From the NCBI GenBank assembly GCA_028825265.1, contig JAPKAM010000008.1, positions 1 through 52,462 on the forward strand: a stretch of 52,462 nt of DNA, in the 5' to 3' direction. The notes beneath the pieces were generated by a model. That model ran no database searches. It was not told where the DNA came from and saw only the letters and a list, made by a program, of their open reading frames with translations. The number at the start of each line of letters is the position of its first letter. The stretch's first letter is position 1. This document shows positions 1-7,293 of the stretch, piece after piece. The stretch comes from Planctomycetota bacterium. GTDB lineage: Bacteria; Planctomycetota; UBA8108; UBA1146. The translations under genes were made by a program, and so were the position numbers.

Positions 1-156
1 GCACAGGCTTCTGCGGCACAGGCTTCTGCAGCACAGGCTTCTGCGGCACAGGTTTCTGGACGCCCGCCTGAGGCGGCCCCGTCTTCAATTCGGGCCACGG
101 CTTGGCCGAGGGAGACGGCTTGGCCGAGGGGGCAGGCTTGCTCTTTGGAGTGGGCC
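1..156 (-). repeat. Pro-rich short tandem repeats in the Sec-DUF1573 tail
   Basis: Bases 1-60 hold about four copies of a 15-bp unit (GCACAGGCTTCTGCG and variants), encoding QKPVP-type pentapeptides on the minus strand. A second imperfect repeat around GGCTTGGCCGAGGG encodes 'PSAKP' units. This gives a flexible tail, perhaps a spacer to the peptidoglycan or outer membrane. The repeat continues past the window edge. Confidence 0.75.
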
Positions 157-1279
157 GTGGGGTCGCGCCACCACGAGCGGGAGTGGCTGCAAACTGTGCA
201 TACAGACGTGCGGTGACCTCTGGCATCCCCTCGAGATCGGTTTGGATCCGCAAGGTGCCTCGAATCGACCGCTCTGGTCGGCTCTGCAATACCTCGACCG
301 AGATCACGTAACGCTCCGATTCGCGAATCACCCGCTGGGTGACACCGAACACGCCCTCCGGCACATCCTCGATGGAGATGCTGGTGATATTGAACCGGGT
401 TCCGGGAGCGGTGGCAAAGACCTGGATGTCTTTCTTCACCACTGCGGCACGCGAATCGTATACGGGTGCCGAGAGTCGGTCGGTATCCTTGCGCTGGAAC
501 ACGATGTTGCCGCGGGGAACGATGGTGATCGGTGACTGGTGGTCGAGGGTCAGGGGAACGGTGGTGGTGCGGATTTCTCCGTCACTACAAACCACCTCCA
601 CAGTGACAATATCCCGGGTCATGCCGGCGACTAGCGCTGGCGGTGCAGTGAGGTGGATCTGGTACTTCTCACCCTCCACCAACTCGACGATCTGATGCAG
701 ATCGGCCTGGTTCTTGTTGACGGTCACCTCGGTGACGGTGATTCCCAACTCGGTACCCATCGAGACCTCGAACATACCGGTGAGAGTCTCTCCCACCGGA
801 CCCTTGAGGATCAGAGCATTGGGAGATGCCTTGATCACCTGGCGCAAGATGCCGTTGATGTTGAGTCGCACATTGGGCTGCCGAGGATCGTTACAACTGA
901 CGGTCGCGTACTTCCGAACCGTTTCTACTCGCAATTTTGAGGTGTCGACGCTGAGCGTGATTTCGCCCTCCCCACCGGGGAGAACTTCGCGGGTAAAGGT
1001 CCCGCGACTGCAGCCTCAGCCAGGCTTTACATTGGTGATGCGAAGTACCGACGAACCGGTATTCCGGAACTTGTAACTGTGCACCACTTTGGTGCCCTGT
1101 AAAACGGTGCCCCAGTCATGGGATATCTGGTCGAAGGAGATTCGTGGACCCGCCTCTGCCGGGGGAGGGGGAGGACCGAGGTCATCATCTCCCAGTTGAA
1201 AGGCGGACAGCGGAAAGCCCACGGCTAAGGCCAGGAAGACTCCGAGGATTGCATTTTTCACCAGTTCTCTGCCTCTCAT
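1..1279 (-). CDS. Predicted Sec-containing DUF1573 protein (UGC motif), partial at 3' end
   Basis: Secreted DUF1573-family protein of unknown function. The 426 visible codons start with a hydrophobic signal segment (about residues 8-26), followed by the family block 'HDWGTVLQGTKVVHSYKF'. Codon 88 is TGA (bases 1018-1016), in the context 'KPG-TGA-GC'. In the neighbouring paralogue the same place reads 'TSTCGCT', so TGA replaces the first Cys of the CGC motif. After the TGA the frame stays open for 338 codons and keeps matching the paralogue, for example 'EDVPEGVFG' against 'IDAPEGLFG'. TGA ends many other genes here, so I infer selenocysteine (U88-G-C90). The C-terminus is a Pro/Lys/Gln-rich tail of short repeats running off the window. 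The ATG has no clear SD; an in-frame GTG at codon 7 lies 10 nt after AGAGG and is an alternative start. An automatic caller would stop this protein at 87 residues. Confidence 0.85.
987..1007 (-). promoter_or_regulatory. Candidate bacterial SECIS hairpin downstream of TGA88
   Basis: On the mRNA, nine nucleotides after the in-frame UGA, there is a perfect 7-bp stem UCGCGGG/CCCGCGA closing a 7-nt loop (ACCUUUA). Bacterial SECIS elements lie inside the coding region just after the UGA, so the position is right. The loop begins about 16 nt after the UGA, at the short end of the known range. The loop lacks the usual G in its first two positions unless the top G-C pairs open. Supportive, not proof. 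Confidence 0.5.
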
Positions 1280-1280
1280 T

Positions 1281-1292
1281 GAACGATCGTTC
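1281..1292. promoter_or_regulatory. Palindrome GAACGATCGTTC next to the Sec-DUF1573 start
   Basis: Perfect 12-bp palindrome ending two bases before the ATG. It has the GAAC-N4-GTTC layout of the boxes upstream of dnaE2 and dinB in this window, but its flanks differ (TA/AA rather than GC/GC) and it sits downstream of the predicted promoter. It could be a weak LexA-type operator or an RNA hairpin hiding the translation start. Confidence 0.35.
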
Positions 1293-1300
1293 TACGGGTA

Positions 1301-1349
1301 GGATCGCCGCTTCGGATCGCCGCTTCGGATCATCGTGCGGATTTCCGCA
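1301..1349 (-). promoter_or_regulatory. Leader repeats and hairpin of the Sec-DUF1573 gene
   Basis: The predicted 5' leader contains GGATCGCCGCTTC twice in tandem plus a partial third copy (1301-1331), and an inverted repeat TGCGGA-TT-TCCGCA (1336-1349). Together with the 1281 palindrome this makes a structured leader of roughly 110 nt. No known riboswitch was recognised. Confidence 0.4.
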
Positions 1350-1397
1350 TAGTTCTGCGAGTCGAGTCGTCATGGAATTGGCGACGATCACCCTCAA

Positions 1398-1426
1398 AGA
1401 TAACTGGAAGATGCGGTTTTGGTCAA
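1398..1426 (-). promoter_or_regulatory. Predicted sigma70-like promoter of the Sec-DUF1573 gene
   Basis: Reading the minus strand: TTGACC, 17-bp spacer, TTATCT. It lies just after the stop codon of the upstream Cys-DUF1573 gene, so the selenoprotein gene can be transcribed alone as well as by read-through. Confidence 0.55.
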
Positions 1427-1444
1427 GTGATCATGGACTCCCAA

Positions 1445-2605
1445 TCAGGGAGAATCGGGCTTCCTGAGCCGGAACTGTGCGATGATCGCTTTTTCCCGCA
1501 CTTGATCTTCTCCCTCGCCCAGGCGAATTCGAAGAGTGCCCTTGGCCTGGGAGAGGGGATGGGTTTTCAGAACATCGATCCGCAACTTGTAATGATGCCC
1601 GGGGAGTACTTCGGTGATGGTGAGGCCAAAAAGCCCCTCGGGGGCATCGATGATCTGCGCCGAGAGGATCTCGATGGGGAGATCGTCACGAACCGAGCGG
1701 ACCTGCACCTCTTGCTTCACCTCACGTCGGACCGGCCCATCGAGGGGGGCGGTATGACGTCGATAGAACACGACATTGCCATTGGGAATCAGTTGGACCC
1801 GATCTTGGTGTATGACCACCACCGGCACCGGAATCTGCAACTCTTTCCCTTCGTCGACCTGGACAAATAACTCCAGGTCATCTCGCAGGCTTCCCATCGT
1901 CTCGGATGGACCTGCATGGAGGGTGAGGCGCCAGCCCTTCTCGAGCGGGTCGATCGACACCACCGAAAAGGAGCCATTCCTGGAGCGGGCGCGGGTCACC
2001 TGTAGAGGAATCTCGGTGGCGGGCAGAATTGTGGTGGTGAGATTCTTCGATTCGAAGGAGAGCCCCTCCAGTTTCAGCACCTTTTTTTCAAACTGGAGTA
2101 ACGGATCGACGAGCCCAGTCATCCACAACTGGACCTCGGGAGACTCCGGGTCATTGGTTTTGACCAGCGCATTCTTGCGTGGCCGACCGCCGCTGAAGTC
2201 GGTGGTGTCGACTTGCAATTCGATGATGCCGACCGCGCCCACCTCGATCACCTGGTCAAAGCGAGTCGAGGTACAGCCACAGGTGGAAGTGACCTTGAGG
2301 ATTCTGAGTGGTGCCTGGCCATGATTCTCGACCTGAAAGGAGTGCTTGACCAAGGCTCCCTGGAGCACCTTCCCCCAGTCGTGTTCCGTCACGCCGAGGT
2401 GAATCACCGGAGCCGGGCCGATCGGAAGAGGGGCGGGTGGGTCCTGCTGCTGAGCAGCGGTCGGGGACCACAGCAGGAGCAAGAGGATGGAGACGCTCCA
2501 GATCGAGTGACGAGATCTCGATCTGCCGCCGATCGGGACTCGATTTGCGGTAGAGGAGGCGCATTCCGGCTGGATCGGAGGGGCAAGATCGGCTCTGGAA
2601 GACAT
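1445..2605 (-). CDS. DUF1573 protein, all-cysteine paralogue (CGC motif)
   Basis: 386-residue secreted protein and paralogue of the next gene downstream, with the same direction. Start chosen at the ATG preceded by AGGAG at 10-nt spacing; the ORF-track start at 2806 lies upstream of the predicted promoter. A hydrophobic segment 'SVSILLLLLWS' near residues 38-50, then Ala-Gln, looks like a signal peptide or anchor after a long polar N-terminus. The first DUF1573 unit carries 'TEHDWGKVLQGALVKHSF' and 'TSTCGCTSTRF'; a second Ig-like half contains 'NVVFYRR' and 'DAPEGLFG'. Family function is not established. The adjacent gene has TGA in place of the first Cys of CGC, so this copy shows what residue is expected there. 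Confidence 0.88.
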   Translation of the reverse strand: MSSRADLAPPIQPECASSTANRVPIGGRSRSRHSIWSVSILLLLLWSPTAAQQQDPPAPLPIGPAPVIHLGVTEHDWGKVLQGALVKHSFQVENHGQAPLRILKVTSTCGCTSTRFDQVIEVGAVGIIELQVDTTDFSGGRPRKNALVKTNDPESPEVQLWMTGLVDPLLQFEKKVLKLEGLSFESKNLTTTILPATEIPLQVTRARSRNGSFSVVSIDPLEKGWRLTLHAGPSETMGSLRDDLELFVQVDEGKELQIPVPVVVIHQDRVQLIPNGNVVFYRRHTAPLDGPVRREVKQEVQVRSVRDDLPIEILSAQIIDAPEGLFGLTITEVLPGHHYKLRIDVLKTHPLSQAKGTLRIRLGEGEDQVREKAIIAQFRLRKPDSP

Positions 2606-2658
2606 GTTCGGAAAACTCCTGATTCCCCTCGAAGAGTGGCATTTGACGAGGAAACTCG

Positions 2659-2687
2659 ATGCTAGGAGTGCAGCGGTGAATACGCAA
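2659..2687 (-). promoter_or_regulatory. Predicted promoter of the Cys-DUF1573 gene
   Basis: Minus strand: TTGCGT, 17-bp spacer, TAGCAT, about 50 bp upstream of the start at 2605. It forms a divergent pair with the plus-strand promoter at 2748. Confidence 0.5.
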
Positions 2688-2747
2688 CCCCTGATTGAAT
2701 TGGAGGTATCTGGAACCAATATCTGCAGCAGACCGTTGTGGAGGAAG

Positions 2748-2776
2748 TTGCACTGAAGTGTATTTGGCGATATTTT
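2748..2776 (+). promoter_or_regulatory. Predicted promoter of the Sec-thioredoxin-like gene
   Basis: TTGCAC, 17-bp spacer, TATTTT, about 50 bp before the ATG at 2825. A palindrome TGCGATCGCA lies between this promoter and the gene and could be an operator. Confidence 0.55.
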
Positions 2777-2824
2777 GGCAAGTAGTGCGATCGCAGTGCG
2801 ATTCACGGGCCCGAAGGGAGACCA

Positions 2825-3820
2825 ATGTTAAAGAGAATCATGACTCGTAGTGGGGGGCTGGCGATCGCCATCCTCTTGCTTGCGAGTATCCAAGTTGAGG
2901 CAGGTTCTGAGGTGGGGGATACAGCTCCGGCCTTGAACGCAGGGGGTTGGATCAACATCGATGCCAACACCTCTTGGGATTCCCTTCAGGGGAAGTTGAT
3001 CCTGATCGAGAAATGGGCCACTTGGTGAGGACCTTGCAAGGGCCAGATTCCGCACTTGAACCAATTCCACAAGGAGTTCAAGGATCGCGGCCTGGTCGTC
3101 ATCGGGGTCACCGATGAACCGGAAAGCAAGGCGAAACCCTACATCGATCGTAACAAGATGCTGTATCCCATCGCCTACGGTGGTGGGGCCAGCGGGTACA
3201 AGACTCGCGGGATTCCTCACTCCTGGTTAGTGGGTCCGGGCGGAAAGATCGTCTGGAAGGGCCATCCCGGAGGACTCAACGCGTCCATCATCGAGAAACA
3301 CATCGAAGGTGCCCGCGTCGGTCCGAAGATCAGCCTTCCCCCGCAACTGGTGAAGTCCGAGAAGTACCTCAAGGCCGGTCAGTTTGGTCGGGCCTACACC
3401 GATCTGGAGAAGCAGGCGGGTCGGGCCAAGGATCCAGAAATCGAGAAGGCGGCTCGTGACGCGATGAAAAAGATCGCTGAGTTTGCGTCCGTTGAACTGG
3501 CCCGAGTGGCCCAGTTCAAGAAAGAGCAGAAGTACTCGGCGGGCTTGCAGGCACTCCAGCGTGGTTCCGTCTCCTTCAAGGGAATGGCGATTGCCAAGGA
3601 GTTCACCAAGGAACTGAAGGCGTGGAAGAAGGATAAGTCCATCCAGGCGGAGATGGCTGGAGGCCAGTTACTCGTCGATGCCCAGGATCTGGTCAAACGA
3701 GGCAAGTACGAAAAAGCGGCCAAGATCTATGCGACCCTGGTCAAAAGCAAGAAGTACGCCGGTTCGTCAGCCCAGAAGGAAGCGGAAATTCGCCTCCAGG
3801 AGATCAAGAAGTACCTCTAG
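2825..3820 (+). CDS. Predicted Sec-containing TlpA/thioredoxin-like protein (UGPC active site)
   Basis: 331-codon secreted thiol-disulfide oxidoreductase-like protein. The ATG follows GGGAG at 4-5 nt. Residues 1-26 form a signal peptide ending 'VEA'. A redoxin domain covers about residues 29-165: 'EKWATW', then TGA (3026-3028, codon 68), then 'GPCKGQIPHL'. A normal TlpA-like protein reads WCGPC here, so the TGA stands for the N-terminal active-site Cys: U68-G-P-C71. The cis-Pro loop 'RGIPHSW' (P131) follows in frame, which shows the halves belong together. Residues 170-331 are Lys/Ala-rich helical segments resembling TPR-type repeats. The ORF track splits this gene at 3028/3056. A genuine nonsense mutation is less likely because a second neighbouring gene has the same substitution. 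Possible partner: the DUF1573 proteins encoded beside it. Confidence 0.88.
3055..3082 (+). promoter_or_regulatory. Candidate SECIS-like hairpin after TGA68
   Basis: CTTGAAC (3055-3061) pairs perfectly with GTTCAAG (3076-3082); inside, TCC/GGA closes an ACAA loop. The stem begins 26 nt after the UGA, so the apical loop is somewhat far for a bacterial SECIS. A closer, weaker alternative uses CAAG/CTTG at 3037-3058. Which one forms cannot be decided by eye. Confidence 0.35.
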
Positions 3821-3850
3821 TACACGAGTCAGATAGTACACGAGTCAGAT
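3819..3850 (+). repeat. 16-bp tandem duplication
   Basis: AGTACACGAGTCAGAT is present twice back to back, starting inside the TAG stop codon of the Sec-thioredoxin-like gene. No function recognised. Confidence 0.8.
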
Positions 3851-3862
3851 CTCAACATTGAA

Positions 3863-3896
3863 AGCAGCCCCGCAGGTCACGACCTGCGGGGCTGCT
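3863..3896. terminator. Bidirectional hairpin terminator between convergent genes
   Basis: Perfect 16-bp inverted repeat (AGCAGCCCCGCAGGTC and its complement) with a 2-nt centre, between the convergent selenoprotein and GAPDH genes. The T-tract is weak on both sides, so termination may depend mainly on the stem. Confidence 0.7.
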
Positions 3897-3927
3897 CTCA
3901 TGATGACCGATGTACTGGAGGAGAGTC

Positions 3928-4920
3928 TCAGGAACTCACGCGGTCGATCAGGTCGACCACGCGGCTCGAGTATCCCCATTCATTGTCGTACCAGGAGAGG
4001 ACTTTGGCGGAGTGAGTTCCGATGGTCGTCGTCAATTGCGAGTCGAAGATCGATGAATGGGGGTTTCCGATGATGTCAGAGGACACCACTGGGTCGGTGC
4101 AGTACTGGAGTACCCCTCGCATCGGACCCTCGGCTGCCTTCTGCATCGCCGAGTTGATTTCTGCGACGGTGACCGGGTTCTCGAAGGTGGCCACGAGATC
4201 GACGATCGAACCATCGATCACCGGCACACGCATCGCCATACCGTCGAGCTTTCCCTCCAACTGGGGGAGCACTTTACCCACCGCACGGGCCGCCCCTGTC
4301 GAGGTGGGAATTACGTTCTCACCGGCAGCACGACTTCGACGAAGATCCTGGTGATACCAGTCCGCCAGACTCTGATCATTGGTATAGGCGTGAACCGTGG
4401 TCATCACTCCACGGATCAGACCAAACGTATCGTCCAGCACCTTGGCCATCGGGGCCAGGCAGTTGGTCGTGCAGGAGGCATTCGAGATGATTTGGTGTTC
4501 CGGTTCTAGAATCTCGTCGTTGACTCCCAGTACCACTAACGCATCGATGGCGTCCTTGGGAGGGACGGTCAAGATGACCTTTCTTGCACCTGCGTCGATG
4601 TGCATCTTGCACTCCTGACGCGAGCGGAATCGTCCGGTGGACTCGACGACCACATCGACTCCGAGGTCTTTCCATGGTAGTTGAGCCGGATCTTTTTCCG
4701 CCAGCATCTGGCAGCGCTGGCGTCCTGCAGAGAGGACTCCAGATTCGAGGGTGACCGGTTCAGGAAAGGGCCCCATCACCGAATCGTAGCGCAGCAAGTA
4801 GGCCAGAGATTCGGGATCGGAGATGTCATTGATGGCAACGACATCGATGTCTTCACGACCGGCTGCGATTCTAAAGACACTTCTTCCGATGCGCCCGAAT
4901 CCATTGATGGCAATCTTCAT
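3928..4920 (-). CDS. gap: Glyceraldehyde-3-phosphate dehydrogenase, type I
   Basis: 330-residue cytosolic glycolytic/gluconeogenic enzyme: oxidative phosphorylation of glyceraldehyde 3-phosphate with NAD(P)+. Rossmann motif 'NGFGRIGR' at residues 6-13, catalytic Cys150 in 'SNASCTTNC', base His in 'TTVHAYTNDQ', and the C-terminal 'WYDNEWGYSSR' are all intact, as is the family length. It is the second gene of a two-gene operon: its ATG overlaps the TGA of the upstream GAPDH-like gene by 4 nt, implying translational coupling. It is followed by the strong hairpin at 3863. Confidence 0.95.
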   Translation of the reverse strand: MKIAINGFGRIGRSVFRIAAGREDIDVVAINDISDPESLAYLLRYDSVMGPFPEPVTLESGVLSAGRQRCQMLAEKDPAQLPWKDLGVDVVVESTGRFRSRQECKMHIDAGARKVILTVPPKDAIDALVVLGVNDEILEPEHQIISNASCTTNCLAPMAKVLDDTFGLIRGVMTTVHAYTNDQSLADWYHQDLRRSRAAGENVIPTSTGAARAVGKVLPQLEGKLDGMAMRVPVIDGSIVDLVATFENPVTVAEINSAMQKAAEGPMRGVLQYCTDPVVSSDIIGNPHSSIFDSQLTTTIGTHSAKVLSWYDNEWGYSSRVVDLIDRVSS

Positions 4921-5951
4921 GAATCTCTCCTTTCGCCCTCGACAGCACTTCTGGATCCGATGCGAGCGGCAAGTTCGACGATCCTGTGGGAGATTCCGCC
5001 GCCCTGCTCGTACCAGCCGAGGACCTTGAGCAACACGCCATCGGTGACCAGGGTTGCGAGGCTATCGAAGACACAGGAGGAAGCGTTGCCTCCGATGTCG
5101 CTGGAGACGATCGGTTGATCGGTGTAGGAGAGATAGCCCTTGTGAATGCTGGCGGCTGCGCTGCGGAACACCTCGTTGACCTCGGCGGCTTCCACGGGTC
5201 TTTTCATCTGCACTGTCAGATCGGTGCAGGAGACGCCAGGAACAGGTACGTTCAACTTCATCCCCTTGAACTTCCCCCGCAGGTGAGGGAATAACTGCTC
5301 AATCGCCTCGTCGGTCCAGGTGGTCTGGGGGACGATGTTCTGCATCGCTGCGCGGGATCTTCGTAGATCTCCCCGAGCGGGAACATCGGTAAGACTCTGG
5401 TCGGCAGTGTATGCGTGTACCGAGGTGAAGGAGCCCTCTTCCACTCCGAAGGCATCGTCGAGAACCTTGACCATTAGCGCAGTGGCATTGGCGGTCGATG
5501 ATCCGCACGAGATGATCCGGTTCGATCGATCGACTTCGGAGGAGGTGACCCCCTGGATGTGCAGGTGGTCGATATCATCGGTCGGTGGAGTCGAAAGGAT
5601 GACTCGATCCGCACCCTGATCGAGATGTTTCTGCAGTTCGTGGCGTGCTCGAAACTTGCCTGTGGCTTCAACCACGACATCGACGCCATGTTCGTACCAG
5701 GGGATTTCGCCCGGTTCTCGGTGATGCAGCACCTGGATCTGTTTGCCACCGGCATAGATGGAATCTTCGAGGATCCGGATCGGTTCCTCAAAGGGGCCCC
5801 GCAGGGAATCGAATCTGAGCAAGTATTCCATCGCGTGGGTTTCCGCCAACTCGTTAATGGCGACGATCTCGATGTCCTTGCGGCCATACACCGCTCGAAA
5901 CACATTTCGACCGATTCGACCGAATCCCATCAGTCCAACTCGAACACTCAT
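4917..5951 (-). CDS. GAPDH-like protein with catalytic Cys replaced by Ser
   Basis: 344-residue GAPDH homologue, clearly paralogous to the downstream gene (NAD motif 'MGFGRIGRNVF', 'TSVHAYTADQSL'). The active site differs: 'IISCGSSTANA' aligns to 'IISNASCTTNC', so the nucleophilic Cys becomes Ser152; the nearby Cys149 is three residues upstream of that position. The nicotinamide-contacting 'WYDNEWGY' is changed to 'WYEQGGGI'. A normal thiohemiacetal mechanism is therefore not expected. It might be a pseudoenzyme regulating or forming hetero-tetramers with the active GAPDH, or an enzyme with a changed reaction. AGGAG precedes the ATG. The 4-nt overlap with gap argues for matched production. 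Confidence 0.88.
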   Translation of the reverse strand: MSVRVGLMGFGRIGRNVFRAVYGRKDIEIVAINELAETHAMEYLLRFDSLRGPFEEPIRILEDSIYAGGKQIQVLHHREPGEIPWYEHGVDVVVEATGKFRARHELQKHLDQGADRVILSTPPTDDIDHLHIQGVTSSEVDRSNRIISCGSSTANATALMVKVLDDAFGVEEGSFTSVHAYTADQSLTDVPARGDLRRSRAAMQNIVPQTTWTDEAIEQLFPHLRGKFKGMKLNVPVPGVSCTDLTVQMKRPVEAAEVNEVFRSAAASIHKGYLSYTDQPIVSSDIGGNASSCVFDSLATLVTDGVLLKVLGWYEQGGGISHRIVELAARIGSRSAVEGERRDS

Positions 5952-6113
5952 CGCAAGACTCCTGTCGGGAGATCCGGAACCTGAATGGCATTTGCTACCT
6001 AGCAGACGCCAGTGGGTTCCCGGTAGCGGTAGTCGCGATCCCCCGACAGAATAACGCCAACAAGAAAAAGGTCGAGTGATCTGCGATCAACTCGCTAGCA
6101 AATAGGACTCGAG
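5952..6113. other. Divergent intergenic region, GAPDH-like/RuBisCO-like
   Basis: 162-bp divergent spacer. It has an imperfect inverted repeat around CGAGTGATC/GATCAACTCG near 6079-6100 that could be an operator. No convincing promoter hexamers were picked out by eye. Confidence 0.4.
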
Positions 6114-7238
6114 GTGACCGTGAATCGAATCTTGGCGACCTACAGGGTCGCGGGTGATCGACTGCAATCTGCCGCCCTTGCCAGGGAAATGGCGGTCGAA
6201 TTGACGGTCGAGGTCCCCGAGTCCTTGATCGATCGGTATCCCAGAATAGCGTCAGAAATCGTCGCCGAAGTGCGGCATGTCGAGGAACTGGCACCCGGTA
6301 TTCAGCAGGTGACGCTGGCGCTGAACGGAGACCTGGCCCGGTCCAATTTGAATCAACTGCTCAACCTGTTGCTGGGAAACTGTTCGATGATGACCTCGGT
6401 CCAACTCACTCGCCTGGAACTGCCGGATGAAGTTCTGGGTCGGTATTCGGGCCCGAGGCACAGTATCGAGGGCGTTCGCAAGTTGACCGGGGTGGTCGAC
6501 CGGCCGCTGGTGGCGACGGCACTGAAACCGAGGGGGGCGCCGCTTTCAGACCTGGTGAATATCTGTAGAGAGTTCACCATCGGGGGTGGGGATCTGATCA
6601 AGGATGATCACAATCTGATCGATGACGATCTCGATCAATTTCGCGATCGGGTCGAGCGCTGCACCGCCGCCATCCGTGAGGAACAGGGGGATCGACATCG
6701 ACTCTACCTGGTCAATCTGATCGCCCCCTCCGAGCAACTGGATGCCCGGATGGAGATCGCCCTCGAAGCGGGAGCCGATGGAGCTCTGCTGGCACCGTGG
6801 GTGATCGGACTCGATCGAGTGAGAGAACTGACCGGACGCTGGCCTGCGGTCTATCTGGGACATCCCTCGATGAGCGGAGTTCTCACCAGCGGCTCTGGCA
6901 TCGCCGCGCCGATTGTTCACGGAACGTTGGCGCGGTTGGCTGGACTGGATGGCTCGGTGTTCGTCAATAGCGGTGGTCGCTTCCCGCTGACCCGACCGCA
7001 GGGAAGAGAAATCGCTGAGGCGTTACGGTGTCCGCTCGCTGGCGTGGCTCGTGGCTGGGCGGTTCCAGCAGGGGGCATGCGGCCCGAGGGCCTTCCCGAG
7101 TTGGTCGAGGATTTCGGCCCCGAGACGATGCTGCTGATGGGCGGCGCAATCCTGGTATCTGAACTGGGAATCGCAGCCGAGACTGCTCGGATCCGCCAAC
7201 TTCTTCGACAACAATTTTCGAGTCATCTGAAGGAATGA
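6114..7238 (+). CDS. RuBisCO-like protein (form IV)
   Basis: 374-residue RuBisCO large-subunit superfamily member. The N-terminal part has 'ILATYRV' and 'AVELTVEVPE'; the barrel has 'KPRG' (K138), 'GGGDLIKDDHN' (K163, D165) and 'GGRFPLTRP'. The carbamylated-Lys position K163 is kept, but the metal-binding Glu of KDDE is His166, the second Lys of KPK is Arg, and the loop-6 Lys motif is absent. CO2 fixation is therefore not expected. Characterised form IV members act as enolases, isomerases or decarboxylases on phosphorylated sugar-like substrates; which applies here cannot be told. GTG start; an alternative GTG lies 6 nt downstream behind GAGG. NamZ-like gene follows 55 bp later on the same strand. 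Confidence 0.87.
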   Translation: MTVNRILATYRVAGDRLQSAALAREMAVELTVEVPESLIDRYPRIASEIVAEVRHVEELAPGIQQVTLALNGDLARSNLNQLLNLLLGNCSMMTSVQLTRLELPDEVLGRYSGPRHSIEGVRKLTGVVDRPLVATALKPRGAPLSDLVNICREFTIGGGDLIKDDHNLIDDDLDQFRDRVERCTAAIREEQGDRHRLYLVNLIAPSEQLDARMEIALEAGADGALLAPWVIGLDRVRELTGRWPAVYLGHPSMSGVLTSGSGIAAPIVHGTLARLAGLDGSVFVNSGGRFPLTRPQGREIAEALRCPLAGVARGWAVPAGGMRPEGLPELVEDFGPETMLLMGGAILVSELGIAAETARIRQLLRQQFSSHLKE

Positions 7239-7293
7239 GACCGCTGATCAACTCTCTCCAGCGAAGCCACAAATTGGTGGGCAAGGCGATCGG

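Noticed and set aside
1016-3028. Genome-wide reassignment of TGA to an amino acid (Trp, Gly or Cys)
   Set aside because: TGA ends many full-length genes here (the RuBisCO-like, NamZ-like, GAPDH-like, mrp, hydratase and SDR genes), so it is a normal stop; only the two redox-motif positions are read through.
1016-3028. The two in-frame TGA codons as nonsense mutations or sequencing errors
   Set aside because: Both fall exactly on a catalytic-type Cys position in two unrelated families, with long conserved open frames afterwards. Chance errors would not be expected to do this twice.
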